Below are positions 18,448 to 26,677 of a DNA stretch of 41,195 nt, piece after piece (position 1 is the first letter of the stretch; every line of letters starts with the position of its first letter). Source of the stretch: Gallionellaceae bacterium (GTDB lineage Bacteria; Pseudomonadota; Gammaproteobacteria; Burkholderiales; Gallionellaceae); NCBI GenBank assembly GCA_030834965.1, contig JAUQWW010000043.1, positions 1 through 41,195 on the forward strand, given 5' to 3'. The notes beneath the pieces are model-generated. The model worked only from the letters and a program-made list of their open reading frames with translations. It was not told where the DNA came from and searched no databases. The position numbers and the translations under genes are program-made.

Positions 18448-20712
18448 ATGAAAAACAAGAAAAAAAATATCCGCGAACTCGATCCGTTTCTGGATCGCGA
18501 GCGCGAGCAATACGAACACCCCCTGCCCAGCCGCGAGTACATTCTGCAACTGCTGGCCGAGAAGGGCGTGCCGCTGGCGGAAGAAGATCTGTGCGCCATG
18601 CTGCTCATCAAGGAGGATGAGGCCGAGCTGTTTGCACGCCGCCTGCGTGCGATGGAACGCGACGGCCAGATCATGCGCAATCGCAAGAATGCGATCTGCG
18701 AGGTGGACAAGCTCGATCTGATCAAAGGCAAGGTGCAAGGCCATCCGGACGGCTTCGGCTTCCTGATTCCCGAGGACGGCAGCGCCGACCTGGTGCTGAG
18801 CGCCAAGGAAATGCACAAGGCGCTGCACGGCGATACCGTGATGGCGCGGGTGTGTGGCATGGATCGCCGCAGCCGCCGCGAAGCCAGTATTGTCGAGGTG
18901 CTGGAGCATGGCACGACGCGCCTGGTCGGGCGCCTGTACGAGGAGCATGGCATCCAGTTCGTGGTGGCGGAGAATCGCCGCATCAGCCAGGACATCCTGG
19001 TGACGCCCGGCGAGCGCAGTGAAGCCAAAGCGGGGCAAGTGGTGATGGTGGAGATTCTGCAGCAGCCCAGCAAGCATGCGCAGCCGATTGGCCGCATCGT
19101 CGAGGTGTTGGGCAACTACGCCGACCCCGGCATGGAGATCGAGATTGCGTTGCGCAAGCACGATTTGCCGCATGAGTTTCCTGCCGATGCGAAGCGCCAG
19201 GCTGAAAAGTTTGCGCCGGAAGTATCGCCTGCGGATTACGCAGAGCGCGAGGATGTGCGCAAGCTGCCGCTGGTCACCATCGACGGTGAAACGGCGCGTG
19301 ATTTCGATGACGCGGTGTATTGCGAACCCGCCGGTACAGGCTTCCGCCTGGTGGTAGCGATTGCCGACGTGAGCCACTACGTCAAACCCGGCGATGACCT
19401 GGATAAGGAAGCGCTGAACCGCGGCAACTCGGTGTATTTCCCGCGCCGCGTGATTCCGATGTTGCCGGAGGAATTATCCAACGGCCTGTGCTCGATCAAC
19501 CCCAATGTCGAGCGTCTGTGCATGGTGTGCGACATGCAGATCAGCGGCCAGGGTGATATCGAAAAATACCGCTTCTATCCCTCGGTGATGTTCTCCCATG
19601 CGCGCCTGACCTACAGCCAGGTGGCGGACATGCTGGCCAATCCGCAAGGCGAAACGGCGCAGAAATTTGCCGCGGTGCTGCCGCATATCAATCAGCTGTA
19701 CACGCTGTTCAAGACCCTGCTGCAGGCGCGAGAGAAACGCGGCGCGATTGATTTTGAGACCATCGAAACGCAGATGATATTCAACGACCAGGGCAAGATC
19801 GAACGCATCATCCCCGTGGTGCGCAACGACGCGCACCGCCTGATCGAGGAATGCATGCTGGCGGCTAACGTGAGCACCGCCAATTTCCTGAATGAGCACA
19901 AGCACACTGTGTTGTACCGGGTGCACGAAGGCCCGACACCGGAAAAACTGGATGCGGTGCGCGAATTCCTCAAGGAATTCGGCCTGCAACTGGGCGGCGG
20001 GGACGAGCCACAGGCGGGCGATTACGCCAAGCTGCTCAAGCAGATCAAGGGCCGCCCGGACATGCCCCTGCTGCAAACCGTCATGCTGCGCTCATTGCGC
20101 CAGGCACGCTATTGCCCGGAGAACACCGGCCATTTCGGCCTCGGCTATGATGCCTACACGCACTTTACCTCGCCCATTCGCCGCTATCCGGACCTGCTGG
20201 TGCACCGCGCCATCAAGGCCGTGCTGACCAGCAAGCAATACAAGCCGAAAGAAAAATGGGAGGCGCTGGGCGAGCATTGCTCGCAGACGGAGCGCCGTGC
20301 CGACGACGCGACGCGCGATGTGGAAGCTTGGCTCAAGTGCTTCTACATCCGCGATCACCTCGGCAGCGTGTTCAACGGCACCGTGTCCTCGGTCACCGGC
20401 TTCGGCTTGTTTGTCGCGCTGGATGATCTATACATCGAAGGTCTGGTGCATGTGTCCGAACTCGGCGCAGATTATTTCCACTTCGACCCCGCCAAGCACC
20501 AGATGCTCGGCGAGCGCACGGGCAAGCGCTACCGCCTGGGCGATCGCGTGCGCGTCAAGGTCGTGCGCGTGGATATGGAAAGCACCAAGATTGATTTCGT
20601 GCTGGTGGAAGACATCGGGCCGCTGACCGAAGAGAAAGGTGATCTGAGTGCAGGTGCATGGGGGCAGTCTGCGCCGAAGAAAAAGACAACTGCAAAGAAG
20701 CGCAGCAAATAA
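18448..20712 (+). CDS. rnr: Ribonuclease R
   Basis: A 3'-5' exoribonuclease that degrades structured RNA and acts in rRNA and tmRNA quality control. The 754-residue protein has an N-terminal winged-helix-like region, cold-shock domains (about 85-240), and an RNB catalytic domain containing ARDFDDAVYCE (metal-binding Asp285, 287, 288). A C-terminal S1 domain follows (about 637-720, GTVSSVTGFGLFVALDD), with a Lys-rich tail ending KKKTTAKKRSK that helps bind duplex RNA. The Lys/Asn-rich start (MKNKKKNIRELDP) is normal for the family. It is followed by a repeat and rlmB, a conserved rnr-rlmB pair. Confidence 0.97.
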   Translation: MKNKKKNIRELDPFLDREREQYEHPLPSREYILQLLAEKGVPLAEEDLCAMLLIKEDEAELFARRLRAMERDGQIMRNRKNAICEVDKLDLIKGKVQGHPDGFGFLIPEDGSADLVLSAKEMHKALHGDTVMARVCGMDRRSRREASIVEVLEHGTTRLVGRLYEEHGIQFVVAENRRISQDILVTPGERSEAKAGQVVMVEILQQPSKHAQPIGRIVEVLGNYADPGMEIEIALRKHDLPHEFPADAKRQAEKFAPEVSPADYAEREDVRKLPLVTIDGETARDFDDAVYCEPAGTGFRLVVAIADVSHYVKPGDDLDKEALNRGNSVYFPRRVIPMLPEELSNGLCSINPNVERLCMVCDMQISGQGDIEKYRFYPSVMFSHARLTYSQVADMLANPQGETAQKFAAVLPHINQLYTLFKTLLQAREKRGAIDFETIETQMIFNDQGKIERIIPVVRNDAHRLIEECMLAANVSTANFLNEHKHTVLYRVHEGPTPEKLDAVREFLKEFGLQLGGGDEPQAGDYAKLLKQIKGRPDMPLLQTVMLRSLRQARYCPENTGHFGLGYDAYTHFTSPIRRYPDLLVHRAIKAVLTSKQYKPKEKWEALGEHCSQTERRADDATRDVEAWLKCFYIRDHLGSVFNGTVSSVTGFGLFVALDDLYIEGLVHVSELGADYFHFDPAKHQMLGERTGKRYRLGDRVRVKVVRVDMESTKIDFVLVEDIGPLTEEKGDLSAGAWGQSAPKKKTTAKKRSK

Positions 20713-20726
20713 CCCGGCATCAATTT

Positions 20727-20826
20727 CCCTCCCCCTTGCAGGGGGAGGGCTAGGATGGGGGTAGAAGCTCGGCTTTACCCCACTGTTCCACCCCCATCCC
20801 AACCTTCCCCCTCTGCGGGGGACGGA
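20727..20826. repeat. REP-like inverted repeat pair between rnr and rlmB
   Basis: Two related palindromic units in inverted orientation: one around 20727-20762 (CCCTCCCCCTTGCAGGGGGA then GGGCTAGGATGGGGGT) and its imperfect reverse complement around 20790-20825 (ACCCCCATCCCAACCTTCCC then CCTCTGCGGGGG). Each can fold on itself and the two can pair with each other. This is the usual form of a dispersed intergenic REP/BIME-like element and may stabilise or attenuate the rnr-rlmB transcript. Confidence 0.65.
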
Positions 20827-20880
20827 GTGAATGTCGCCTTAGGCGATCTACAGGTTTATAAAAGAAAGCAAACAAGCATC

Positions 20881-21624
20881 ATGGCTGAAACCCGCATCAT
20901 TCACGGCTTCCATGCCGTCACCGCACGCATCCGCCAGCATGCCGACAGTGTGCTGGAGCTGTATGTAGACACCCAACGCCGCGATCCGCGTGCGCGCGAT
21001 CTGCTCAAGCTGGCAGAAAGCCAGGGCGTACGCATCGTCCCCGTGGATAGTAAACGCCTCGATGGCATGGCCGGGAACGCTCGCCATCAAGGTGTTGCAG
21101 CCAGGGTGGATGCGGCGCAAAAGGTGCAGCACCTGGATGACGTGCTGGACACCCTCACCGAGCCTGCGCTGCTGCTGGTGCTGGACGGTGTGCAAGACCC
21201 GCACAATCTCGGCGCCTGTCTGCGCAGCGCCGATGCCTTCGGCGTACACGCCGTCATCGCGCCGAAAGACCGTGCCGTGGGGCTGAACGCCACCGTGGAG
21301 AAAGTCGCCTGCGGCGCGGCGGAAACTGTGCCCTACATCACCGTCACCAACCTGGCGCGCACCCTGCGTGAGCTGAAGGAGCGCGACATCTGGATCGTGG
21401 GGGCCGATGGCGAAGCGGAAACAGACATGCACAGTTTCAAGCACGCCGGTGCGCTGGCCTGGGTGCTTGGCGCGGAAGGCGAAGGTCTACGGCGGCTAAC
21501 GAAAGAGACCTGTGACCAGCTGGTGCGTATCCCGATGCTGGGCAGCGTGGAAAGTTTGAATGTGTCAGTGAGTGCGGGTGTGTGTTTGTATGAGGCGAGA
21601 AGGCAGCGGCAGGGTGGCTCGTAG
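20881..21624 (+). CDS. rlmB: 23S rRNA (guanosine-2251-2'-O)-methyltransferase RlmB
   Basis: A SpoU-family knotted methyltransferase that methylates G2251 in the ribosomal P-loop using S-adenosylmethionine. I start at ATG 20881 (247 residues, [13 protein letters not shown]), the family start; the longer frame from 20755 begins inside a repeat. An N-terminal substrate-binding domain (about 1-75) precedes the SPOUT domain with motif 1 [20 protein letters not shown], motif 2 [14 protein letters not shown] and motif 3 [19 protein letters not shown]. The spacing from rnr (168 bases with a repeat) leaves co-transcription uncertain. Confidence 0.96.
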   Translation: MAETRIIHGFHAVTARIRQHADSVLELYVDTQRRDPRARDLLKLAESQGVRIVPVDSKRLDGMAGNARHQGVAARVDAAQKVQHLDDVLDTLTEPALLLVLDGVQDPHNLGACLRSADAFGVHAVIAPKDRAVGLNATVEKVACGAAETVPYITVTNLARTLRELKERDIWIVGADGEAETDMHSFKHAGALAWVLGAEGEGLRRLTKETCDQLVRIPMLGSVESLNVSVSAGVCLYEARRQRQGGS

Positions 21625-21638
21625 CAATATCTGTAATA

Positions 21639-21671
21639 GTTCAGGCTTAATCAGATAGGCAGTGCCTGAAC
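21639..21671. other. Inverted repeat in the rlmB-rep convergent gap
   Basis: GTTCAGGC (21639-21646) and GCCTGAAC (21664-21671) are perfect 8-base arms around a 17-base loop, shortly after the rlmB stop. There is no T tract, so terminator function is doubtful. The rest of the gap to 21814 shows nothing recognisable except a GC palindrome overlapping the rep stop (21808-21821) that could act as a weak terminator for rep. Confidence 0.4.
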
Positions 21672-21814
21672 TTAACCTTCAAGTTTGGATATGAGACAGT
21701 CGCGAGTGTCTGCTTCGCGGCAGGCACTATGCAGCATGGGGGAGGCTGAGTGTCAGTCGTTCATCTGTAGTAGTCGCGACTTCATCCGTACGTACATAAT
21801 GAAAAGGGGGCTGA

Positions 21815-23803
21815 TCAGCCCAGCATCGCCTTGAGCCGCGCCAGCTTGGCCATGCCCTCGTCCTTGCTTACTGCGGGGGGGCTTCCTGCCGGAGCCATGC
21901 CGGAATACACCACCTCATCCTGCGGCAACTCTTGCAGGAAACGGCTGGGTTCGCACAGCTTCCATTCCTTGCCCTGCCTGCGTTTGGTGCAATAGCTGAT
22001 TTGCAGCGAGCGCTGCGCGCGGGTGATGCCGACATACATCAGGCGGCGTTCTTCTTCGATCTGTTCAGGCGCTTCGCTGCGTTCGTGCGGCAAAATTCCT
22101 TCTTCTGTCCCCACCAGGAATACATGTCCGAATTCCAGTCCCTTGGCTGCATGCAGTGTGGACAGGCTGACCGCATCGGACTCCTGGTCGCGTGATTCGA
22201 GCAGGTTCATCAATGCGATGGTTTGGGTCATGGCCAGCAGGGTCTTGCCGTCTGCTTCGGATTTGCGGTTGATCCAGCCGACAAAATCCATGACGTTGGC
22301 CCACTTGTTTTCCGCCTGGCGCGGTTCGTGGCTGTCGAACAACCATGCCTCGTAATCAATTGCGCTCATCAGGTCCGCCAGCACCGGCGCGCATTCTTCC
22401 TTGCCGGCGCGCGCTTCCATGCGGTTGATGAAGTTGCAGAAAGTCATCAGGTCTTCATATTGCCGGGCAGGAAGCTGGTGCGCCATGGCGCTCTCGAACG
22501 CAGCCTCGAACAGGCTGACATTGCGCGTTGCGGCGTAGCTGGCAAGCTTTTCCAGCGTCTGGTTGCCTATGCCGCGCTTGGGCGTGGTGATGGCGCGGAT
22601 GAAGGCGGGGTCGTCGTCGGTGTTGGCGATCAGGCGCAGGTAGGCCACGATGTCCTTGATCTCGGCACGCTCGAAAAACGATGTGCCGCCGCTTACGGTG
22701 TAAGGCACTTTCTGTTCGCGCAACTGGCTCTCGAAGGCGCGAGACAAATGGTTGCTGCGGTACAGGATGGCGTAGTCGGAGAAACGCGTGCCATGCTCAA
22801 ATTTGTGCGCCAGCAGGCGCATCACCACTGATTCCGCTTCATTCTCATCATCCTTCGCTGCGAATACGCGGATGAGGTCTCCCGGCCCATGCTCGCTCCA
22901 CAATTTTTTCTCGAACAGCTTGGTGTTGTTGCTGATCACATGGTTGGCGCAGGTCAGGATGCGCTGCGAGGAGCGGTAATTCTGCTCCAGCTTGATCACG
23001 CGCAAAGTGGGGTGGTCGTTTTGCAGATTCTGCAGGTTTGCGGTGCTCGCCCCACGCCAGGCATAGATGGCCTGATCATCGTCACCCACTGCGGTGAGTG
23101 CGGCACGGCTGCCCGCCAGCAGGCGCATCATCTGGTACTGGCAATCGTTGGTATCCTGATATTCGTCGATCAACAGGTAGCGGAAGCGCTGCTGCCAGCG
23201 CTGCAGTGCCTCGGGAAAGTTCTGGAACAAATCCACAGGCAGGCGGATCAGGTCGTCAAAATCCATCGCTTGGTAGGCGCGCAGCGTCTCCTGGTAGCGT
23301 GCGTAGAGCAGGGCCATGCGTTGCGCTGCTTCGTTCTCTGCCTGGCATGAGGCATGTTCCGGGGAAATGAACCCGGCCTTCCAGTTGGATATCACGCTTT
23401 GTGCGTTACGGATGTCCTGCTTGTCCGGCGCGCCCAACAGCTCGCTGATGATTTTTGCCGTATCGGCGCTGTCAAAGATGGAGAATTGTTTCTTGTAACC
23501 GAGCAGCCCGGCTTCCTCGCGCAGGATTTGCATGCCCAGCGCGTGAAAGGTGCTGATGGTCAGCCCCTTGGTATTGCGTCCGGCGAGCAGCTTGCCTACG
23601 CGCTCGTGCATCTCGTTGGCAGCCTTGTTGGTGAAGGTGATGGCCGCAATATTGCGCGGGGAATAGCCGCATTGTTCGATCAGATAGGCCAGCTTGTGCG
23701 TGATAACGCCCGTCTTGCCGCTTCCTGCTCCAGCCAATACCAATAATGGGCCATCCAGATATTTTATTGCTTCGCGTTGTGCGGAATTGAGTTTACTTAG
23801 CAT
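21815..23803 (-). CDS. rep: ATP-dependent DNA helicase Rep (UvrD/PcrA superfamily 1)
   Basis: A 3'-5' helicase that clears protein roadblocks ahead of replication forks. I start at ATG 23803 (662 residues, MLSKLNSAQREA). A longer frame runs through tRNA-Leu(TAA) and is artificial. Motifs: Q motif LNSAQREAI, Walker A GAGSGKT (25-31), motif Ia TFTNKAANEM, motif II DEYQDTN, motif III VGDDDQAIYAWRGA, motif IV EQNYRSS, motif V TLHAAKGLEFGHVFLVG, motif VI RRLMYVGITRAQ. The overall match is closer to Rep than UvrD, given its length and lack of a UvrD-type C-terminal tail. It starts 18 bases after the tRNA 3' end and has no clear ribosome site. Confidence 0.92.
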   Translation of the reverse strand: MLSKLNSAQREAIKYLDGPLLVLAGAGSGKTGVITHKLAYLIEQCGYSPRNIAAITFTNKAANEMHERVGKLLAGRNTKGLTISTFHALGMQILREEAGLLGYKKQFSIFDSADTAKIISELLGAPDKQDIRNAQSVISNWKAGFISPEHASCQAENEAAQRMALLYARYQETLRAYQAMDFDDLIRLPVDLFQNFPEALQRWQQRFRYLLIDEYQDTNDCQYQMMRLLAGSRAALTAVGDDDQAIYAWRGASTANLQNLQNDHPTLRVIKLEQNYRSSQRILTCANHVISNNTKLFEKKLWSEHGPGDLIRVFAAKDDENEAESVVMRLLAHKFEHGTRFSDYAILYRSNHLSRAFESQLREQKVPYTVSGGTSFFERAEIKDIVAYLRLIANTDDDPAFIRAITTPKRGIGNQTLEKLASYAATRNVSLFEAAFESAMAHQLPARQYEDLMTFCNFINRMEARAGKEECAPVLADLMSAIDYEAWLFDSHEPRQAENKWANVMDFVGWINRKSEADGKTLLAMTQTIALMNLLESRDQESDAVSLSTLHAAKGLEFGHVFLVGTEEGILPHERSEAPEQIEEERRLMYVGITRAQRSLQISYCTKRRQGKEWKLCEPSRFLQELPQDEVVYSGMAPAGSPPAVSKDEGMAKLARLKAMLG

Positions 23804-23821
23804 GGTCCAGCGGAGTGTGTT

Positions 23822-23908
23822 TGGTGCCCGGGACCGGAATCGAACCGGTACAGCCGTGAGGCCGAGGGATTTTAAGTCCCTTGTGTCTACCAATTTCACC
23901 ACCCGGGC
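23822..23908 (-). tRNA. tRNA-Leu (anticodon TAA)
   Basis: On the minus strand, the 87-base sequence begins GCCCGGGTGGTGAAATTGG and ends GGTCCCGGGCACCA. The seven-pair acceptor stem is GCCCGGG/CCCGGGC, CCA is encoded, the anticodon arm GGGAC-TTAAAAT-CCC gives TAA, and a long variable arm (CTCGGCCTCACGGCTG) marks class II. It is directly upstream of rep on the same strand. Confidence 0.97.
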
Positions 23909-23940
23909 GAGATGGAGTCGGGGCGGAATGCGTGAGCCAG

Positions 23941-23968
23941 CAGCCTCATCGCGAGGCTGCGCATTATA
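23941..23968 (-). promoter_or_regulatory. Possible -10 element and leader hairpin for tRNA-Leu(TAA)-rep
   Basis: On the minus strand a perfect TATAAT (23963-23968) lies about 55 bases before the tRNA 5' end. Between them is a perfect hairpin CAGCCTC-gcgat-GAGGCTG (23941-23959) that would be in the pre-tRNA leader. No good -35 was seen, so this is tentative. Confidence 0.4.
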
Positions 23969-24050
23969 CAGGGATGCACGCGGCAATGGCGAAATATCAG
24001 TGTCTGCAGGAGATGCGCTAAAAAAATTTATGTGACATGCACATCATTTC

Positions 24051-24078
24051 TTGACACGGTTATCAATATCCCTATAAT
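24051..24078 (+). promoter_or_regulatory. Sigma-70 promoter of tRNA-Gly/tRNA-Cys
   Basis: A perfect TTGACA (24051-24056) and a perfect TATAAT (24073-24078) with a 16-base spacer. Transcription would start near 24085, ten bases before tRNA-Gly. The start region GCGGAC is GC-rich, resembling the discriminators of stringently controlled stable RNA promoters. Confidence 0.85.
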
Positions 24079-24094
24079 GCGGACTTCGTTTTTT

Positions 24095-24170
24095 GCGGGA
24101 ATAGCTCAGTTGGTAGAGCGCAACCTTGCCAAGGTTGAGGTCGCGAGTTCGAGCCTCGTTTCCCGCTCCA
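24095..24170 (+). tRNA. tRNA-Gly (anticodon GCC)
   Basis: A 76-base sequence beginning GCGGGAATAGCTCAGTTGG and ending TTCCCGCTCCA with encoded CCA. The acceptor stem GCGGGAA/TTCCCGC pairs fully, the anticodon loop TTGCCAA carries GCC, and the T arm has GAGTTCGAGCCTC. It sits behind a consensus promoter and shares a transcript with tRNA-Cys. Confidence 0.98.
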
Positions 24171-24233
24171 AATCTCTTGGGAAAGCACCTCGCTTTCCCA
24201 TAAGTTTTTTCAGCTCCCGGTAATTTTCAGCAC

Positions 24234-24307
24234 GGCGGGGTAGCAAAATGGTTATGCAGCGGATTGCAAATCCGTAGACGCCGGTTCGATTCCGACCCCC
24301 GCCTCCA
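24234..24307 (+). tRNA. tRNA-Cys (anticodon GCA)
   Basis: A 74-base sequence beginning GGCGGGGTAGCAAAATGG and ending CCCCCGCCTCCA with encoded CCA. The acceptor stem GGCGGGG/CCCCGCC pairs, the anticodon loop GATTGCAAATC carries GCA, and the T arm has CGGTTCGATTCCG. It lies 63 bases after tRNA-Gly and just before a strong terminator. Confidence 0.97.
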
Positions 24308-24316
24308 CATTCACAG

Positions 24317-24353
24317 GCAAAAACCACGCTATGCCCAGCGTGGTTTTTGCTTT
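24317..24353 (+). terminator. Rho-independent terminator of the tRNA-Gly/Cys unit
   Basis: A perfect 14-bp stem GCAAAAACCACGCT/AGCGTGGTTTTTGC around ATGCCC, followed by TTT. The T-rich descending arm gives the usual stop signal ten bases after tRNA-Cys. From here to 24602 no gene is visible. Confidence 0.92.
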
Positions 24354-24535
24354 GTGCCACGGCGTTAACCAATCGCATGTTTCTGCAATGAATCCCTGTA
24401 CGGAGTGGCCAATCATCCGTTATTCGAACTGTTGCGCGCAGATGCGAGTAAGTAAGTGTAAAGCGCAAATGGATAATGCGGCGGGGAAGCGGAAGCACGG
24501 TGCTGAAAACTGGCGGTTCAGCCCAGCGCTATGAC

Positions 24536-24571
24536 AGCATAAGACGACCGTGCCAATGGTTGTCTTATGCT
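24536..24571. other. Long perfect inverted repeat downstream of dksA
   Basis: AGCATAAGAC (24536-24545) and GTCTTATGCT (24562-24571) pair perfectly over ten bases. A further ACC/GGT pairing lies inside the 16-base loop. It sits 31 bases past the dksA stop on the minus strand. It lacks a T tract, so it is more likely an mRNA 3' stabiliser, a protein site or an imperfect terminator. Confidence 0.5.
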
Positions 24572-24602
24572 TGAGTGGGGTCAGGGATGCTTAAAAGGCA
24601 GA

Positions 24603-25025
24603 TTACTTGGCGACTTGCTTCTCGCGAATTTCGTCCAGTGTCTTGCAGTCTATGCAAAGCGTTGCGGTCGGCCGTGCTTCCAGACGGCTGAGCCCGATTT
24701 CCACGCCGCAATTCTCGCAGTAACCATAGTCGCCGCTGTCTATCTTGGCGAGCATCTCGTCGATCTTCTTGATCAGCTTGCGCTCCCGGTCACGATTGCG
24801 TAGCTCCAGGCTTACGTCAGATTCCTGGCTGGCACGGTCGTTCGGGTCGGCAAACACGGTGGCCTCGTCCTGCATGGTGTGTACCGTTCGGTCTATGTCC
24901 TGGCTTAGGCCAAGCTTGATGTTGTTCAAGATGGCACGAAAATGATCCAGTTGTTTGGGGCTCATATAAACATCCCCCTTCTTGGGTTTGTATGGGGTGA
25001 TAGGCTTGGTGGATGGTGCCGGCAT
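24603..25025 (-). CDS. dksA: RNA polymerase-binding transcription factor DksA
   Basis: Binds the RNA polymerase secondary channel with ppGpp and drives the stringent response. I start at ATG 25025 (140 residues), three bases inside a TTG-ATG pair, with GGAGATATTG upstream. The coiled-coil tip has the key DPNDRA (DxxDxA) motif that touches the active site. The C4 zinc finger is CENC and CIDC (Cys103, 106, 124, 127), so this is the zinc-containing form. The 165-base gap to maf includes a possible weak promoter (TTGCGA, 17-base spacer, TATTAA), which is tentative. Confidence 0.96.
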   Translation of the reverse strand: MPAPSTKPITPYKPKKGDVYMSPKQLDHFRAILNNIKLGLSQDIDRTVHTMQDEATVFADPNDRASQESDVSLELRNRDRERKLIKKIDEMLAKIDSGDYGYCENCGVEIGLSRLEARPTATLCIDCKTLDEIREKQVAK

Positions 25026-25193
25026 CAATATCTCCAGAAACGAGCAAAATTAAAAACGCAATTTAATACCAGAAACGCTTACGTATCGCAACTAAATTAG
25101 CTAAAACTGCAGAAGGCAAGGTGCTTAATTATTGAGCGTAAACCTCCGAAGCTTAAGGCTGGTTGCGCCGCGCAGAGGATGACAAGGAAATGT

Positions 25194-25778
25194 TCACAAA
25201 ACTGAAACGCCCTGTTTTCTTAACATGCTTACAAGCAAAATGAGGGGGAGGCCGATCAGCGCATTGGGATCATCGCCTTCCATCCGGCTAATCAGCGCGA
25301 TACCCAGACCTTCCGACTTTGCGCTGCCAGCACAATGGTATGGCTGCTCCTTGCGCAGGTAGGATTCAATTTCGTCGTCGCTGAGGTCGCGAAAACTGAC
25401 GCAATTTTCCGCTACCTCGGTTTGCATTTCACCGGTGCGCGCGTTCAACAAGGTCAACGCAGTATAGAAATTCACGCTCTGACCGCGCATGGCCCGGAGC
25501 TGGCGTAGCGCATTGTCATGGGTAAGAGGCTTGCCTATCTGTTCCTCGCCCAGCAGCGCGACCTGATCTGAACCGATGATCAGTGCATCCGGATGATTTG
25601 CTGCCACTGCCTGCGCTTTTTCACGGGAGAGTCGCCATGAAGTCTGCTTGGCGCCCTCACCGGGAAGCGGGGTTTCATCTACATCCGGTGCGGCAGTCTG
25701 GAACGGGATATGCAGGCGCCTCAGCAGTTCGCAGCGGTAAACCGAGGTAGAGGCGAGAACGAGTGGCTGAGAAATCAA
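25194..25778 (-). CDS. Maf-family nucleotide pyrophosphatase (YceF type, 7-methyl-GTP)
   Basis: A house-cleaning enzyme that hydrolyses modified nucleotides to monophosphates. The 194-residue protein carries the Maf fold with [15 protein letters not shown] (substrate loop), [12 protein letters not shown], the catalytic IIGSDQV, and [11 protein letters not shown] near the C-terminus. Similarity through [17 protein letters not shown] matches the YceF subgroup, which prefers 7-methyl-GTP, over the dTTP/UTP YhdE group. It is divergent from yceD, the gene order seen in other proteobacteria. Confidence 0.9.
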   Translation of the reverse strand: MISQPLVLASTSVYRCELLRRLHIPFQTAAPDVDETPLPGEGAKQTSWRLSREKAQAVAANHPDALIIGSDQVALLGEEQIGKPLTHDNALRQLRAMRGQSVNFYTALTLLNARTGEMQTEVAENCVSFRDLSDDEIESYLRKEQPYHCAGSAKSEGLGIALISRMEGDDPNALIGLPLILLVSMLRKQGVSVL

Positions 25779-25820
25779 AGATATTCCTTAGTTATCCTAT
25801 TGTCCCTTGGTCTTCATTCT

Positions 25821-25849
25821 TTGACAGGGATACACGAAATATATATCAT
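25821..25849 (+). promoter_or_regulatory. Promoter of the yceD-rpmF-plsX-fab cluster
   Basis: TTGACA (25821-25826) and TATCAT (25844-25849) with a 17-base spacer. Transcription should begin near 25855-25857, only a few bases before the chosen yceD ATG at 25859. It is probably the main promoter for the downstream cluster. Confidence 0.6.
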
Positions 25850-25858
25850 GCGCGCCTC

Positions 25859-26350
25859 ATGTTTGCACGGCATTTCATTGATAGTCTGGACTTTGCCTTC
25901 AAAGGCAGTGAAATACTGGGTGAAGTGCCGCTGACTGAAATGCCTCGGCTGCAGGATAAGCTGGCGGTTCCAGAAGGGAAAATCAGCTATATGGTGCGCG
26001 GCCTTCATGATAAGAATGGCATGCCAATGCTGGAAGTGGCGCTCACTGGACTGTGTCAGTTGCGTTGCCAGCGCTGCCTGGAGAAGTTGGACTACCCGAT
26101 ACAACTGTCTTCACGCCTGCTGCTGGTGCAGGAAAGTGAGCTGGATGAATTTTCTTCTGAGGAAGACGAACAGGACAGCATCCCGGCCGACAAGCATCTG
26201 GATGTGCTTGCGCTGATTGAGGATGAGATTTTGCTGAGCCTGCCGTTTGCAGCGGTGCATCCATCAGGCACCTGCCAGCTTGTAGCGAATGGTTCGGACC
26301 GGTCAGAGAAAAGCCCGTTTGCGGTTCTGGCAGGATTAAAGAATAAATAG
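25859..26350 (+). CDS. yceD: YceD family protein (DUF177, 23S rRNA accumulation protein)
   Basis: A small protein (163 residues) encoded with L32 in most bacteria; the E. coli relative affects 23S rRNA accumulation. The Cys pairs LRCQRCLEKLDYPI and the later PSGTCQLV, and the acidic stretch DEFSSEEDEQDS, are family features, as are LALIEDEILLSLPF and the C-terminal PFAVLAGLK. I chose ATG 25859 (MFARHFIDSLDFA), which fits the usual betaproteobacterial start. An upstream ATG at 25763 would run back into maf and precede the likely promoter. No ribosome site is visible, so translation may be from a near-leaderless mRNA. Confidence 0.88.
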   Translation: MFARHFIDSLDFAFKGSEILGEVPLTEMPRLQDKLAVPEGKISYMVRGLHDKNGMPMLEVALTGLCQLRCQRCLEKLDYPIQLSSRLLLVQESELDEFSSEEDEQDSIPADKHLDVLALIEDEILLSLPFAAVHPSGTCQLVANGSDRSEKSPFAVLAGLKNK

Positions 26351-26381
26351 TTTTCATTTTTGGTTTTCGTAAGGAGTTAAC

Positions 26382-26561
26382 ATGGCTGTCCAACAGAACA
26401 AAAAGTCCCCGTCTAAGCGTGGTATGCACCGCGCGCACGATTTCCTGACCGCTCCTGCACTGGCGGTTGAACCTTCTACCGGCGAGCCGCATCTGCGTCA
26501 TCACATCAGCCCGAGCGGTTACTACCGTGGCAAAAAGGTTGTCAAGACTAAAGGCGAGTAA
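26382..26561 (+). CDS. rpmF: 50S ribosomal protein L32
   Basis: A 59-residue basic ribosomal protein. It reads [20 protein letters not shown], then an alanine/proline segment [12 protein letters not shown], then [15 protein letters not shown], the standard bacterial L32 pattern. It has no Cys4 zinc ribbon, so it is the C-minus form. A strong AAGGAG ribosome site lies six bases before ATG 26382. It follows yceD by 31 bases, the conserved yceD-rpmF pair. Confidence 0.98.
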   Translation: MAVQQNKKSPSKRGMHRAHDFLTAPALAVEPSTGEPHLRHHISPSGYYRGKKVVKTKGE

Positions 26562-26677
26562 TCTCGTCCAGCATTAGCCGTTTGTGCCAAGCAGATCGCG
26601 CGCCTGGTCAGCAGGACAAAGGGCGCGTATCTGCGGTCGCTCATCTCTTTTGATTACAGCGTTGCGAGGATCGCCTG

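Noticed and set aside
20755-20880. An extended N-terminus for RlmB
   Set aside because: It begins inside the REP-like repeat and adds 42 residues absent from the family; ATG 20881 gives the normal start.
23694-24498. Open frames across tRNA-Leu(TAA), tRNA-Gly and tRNA-Cys
   Set aside because: They consist of translated tRNA sequence and spacer; typical strings such as FAGIAQLVERNLAKVEVAS are spurious.
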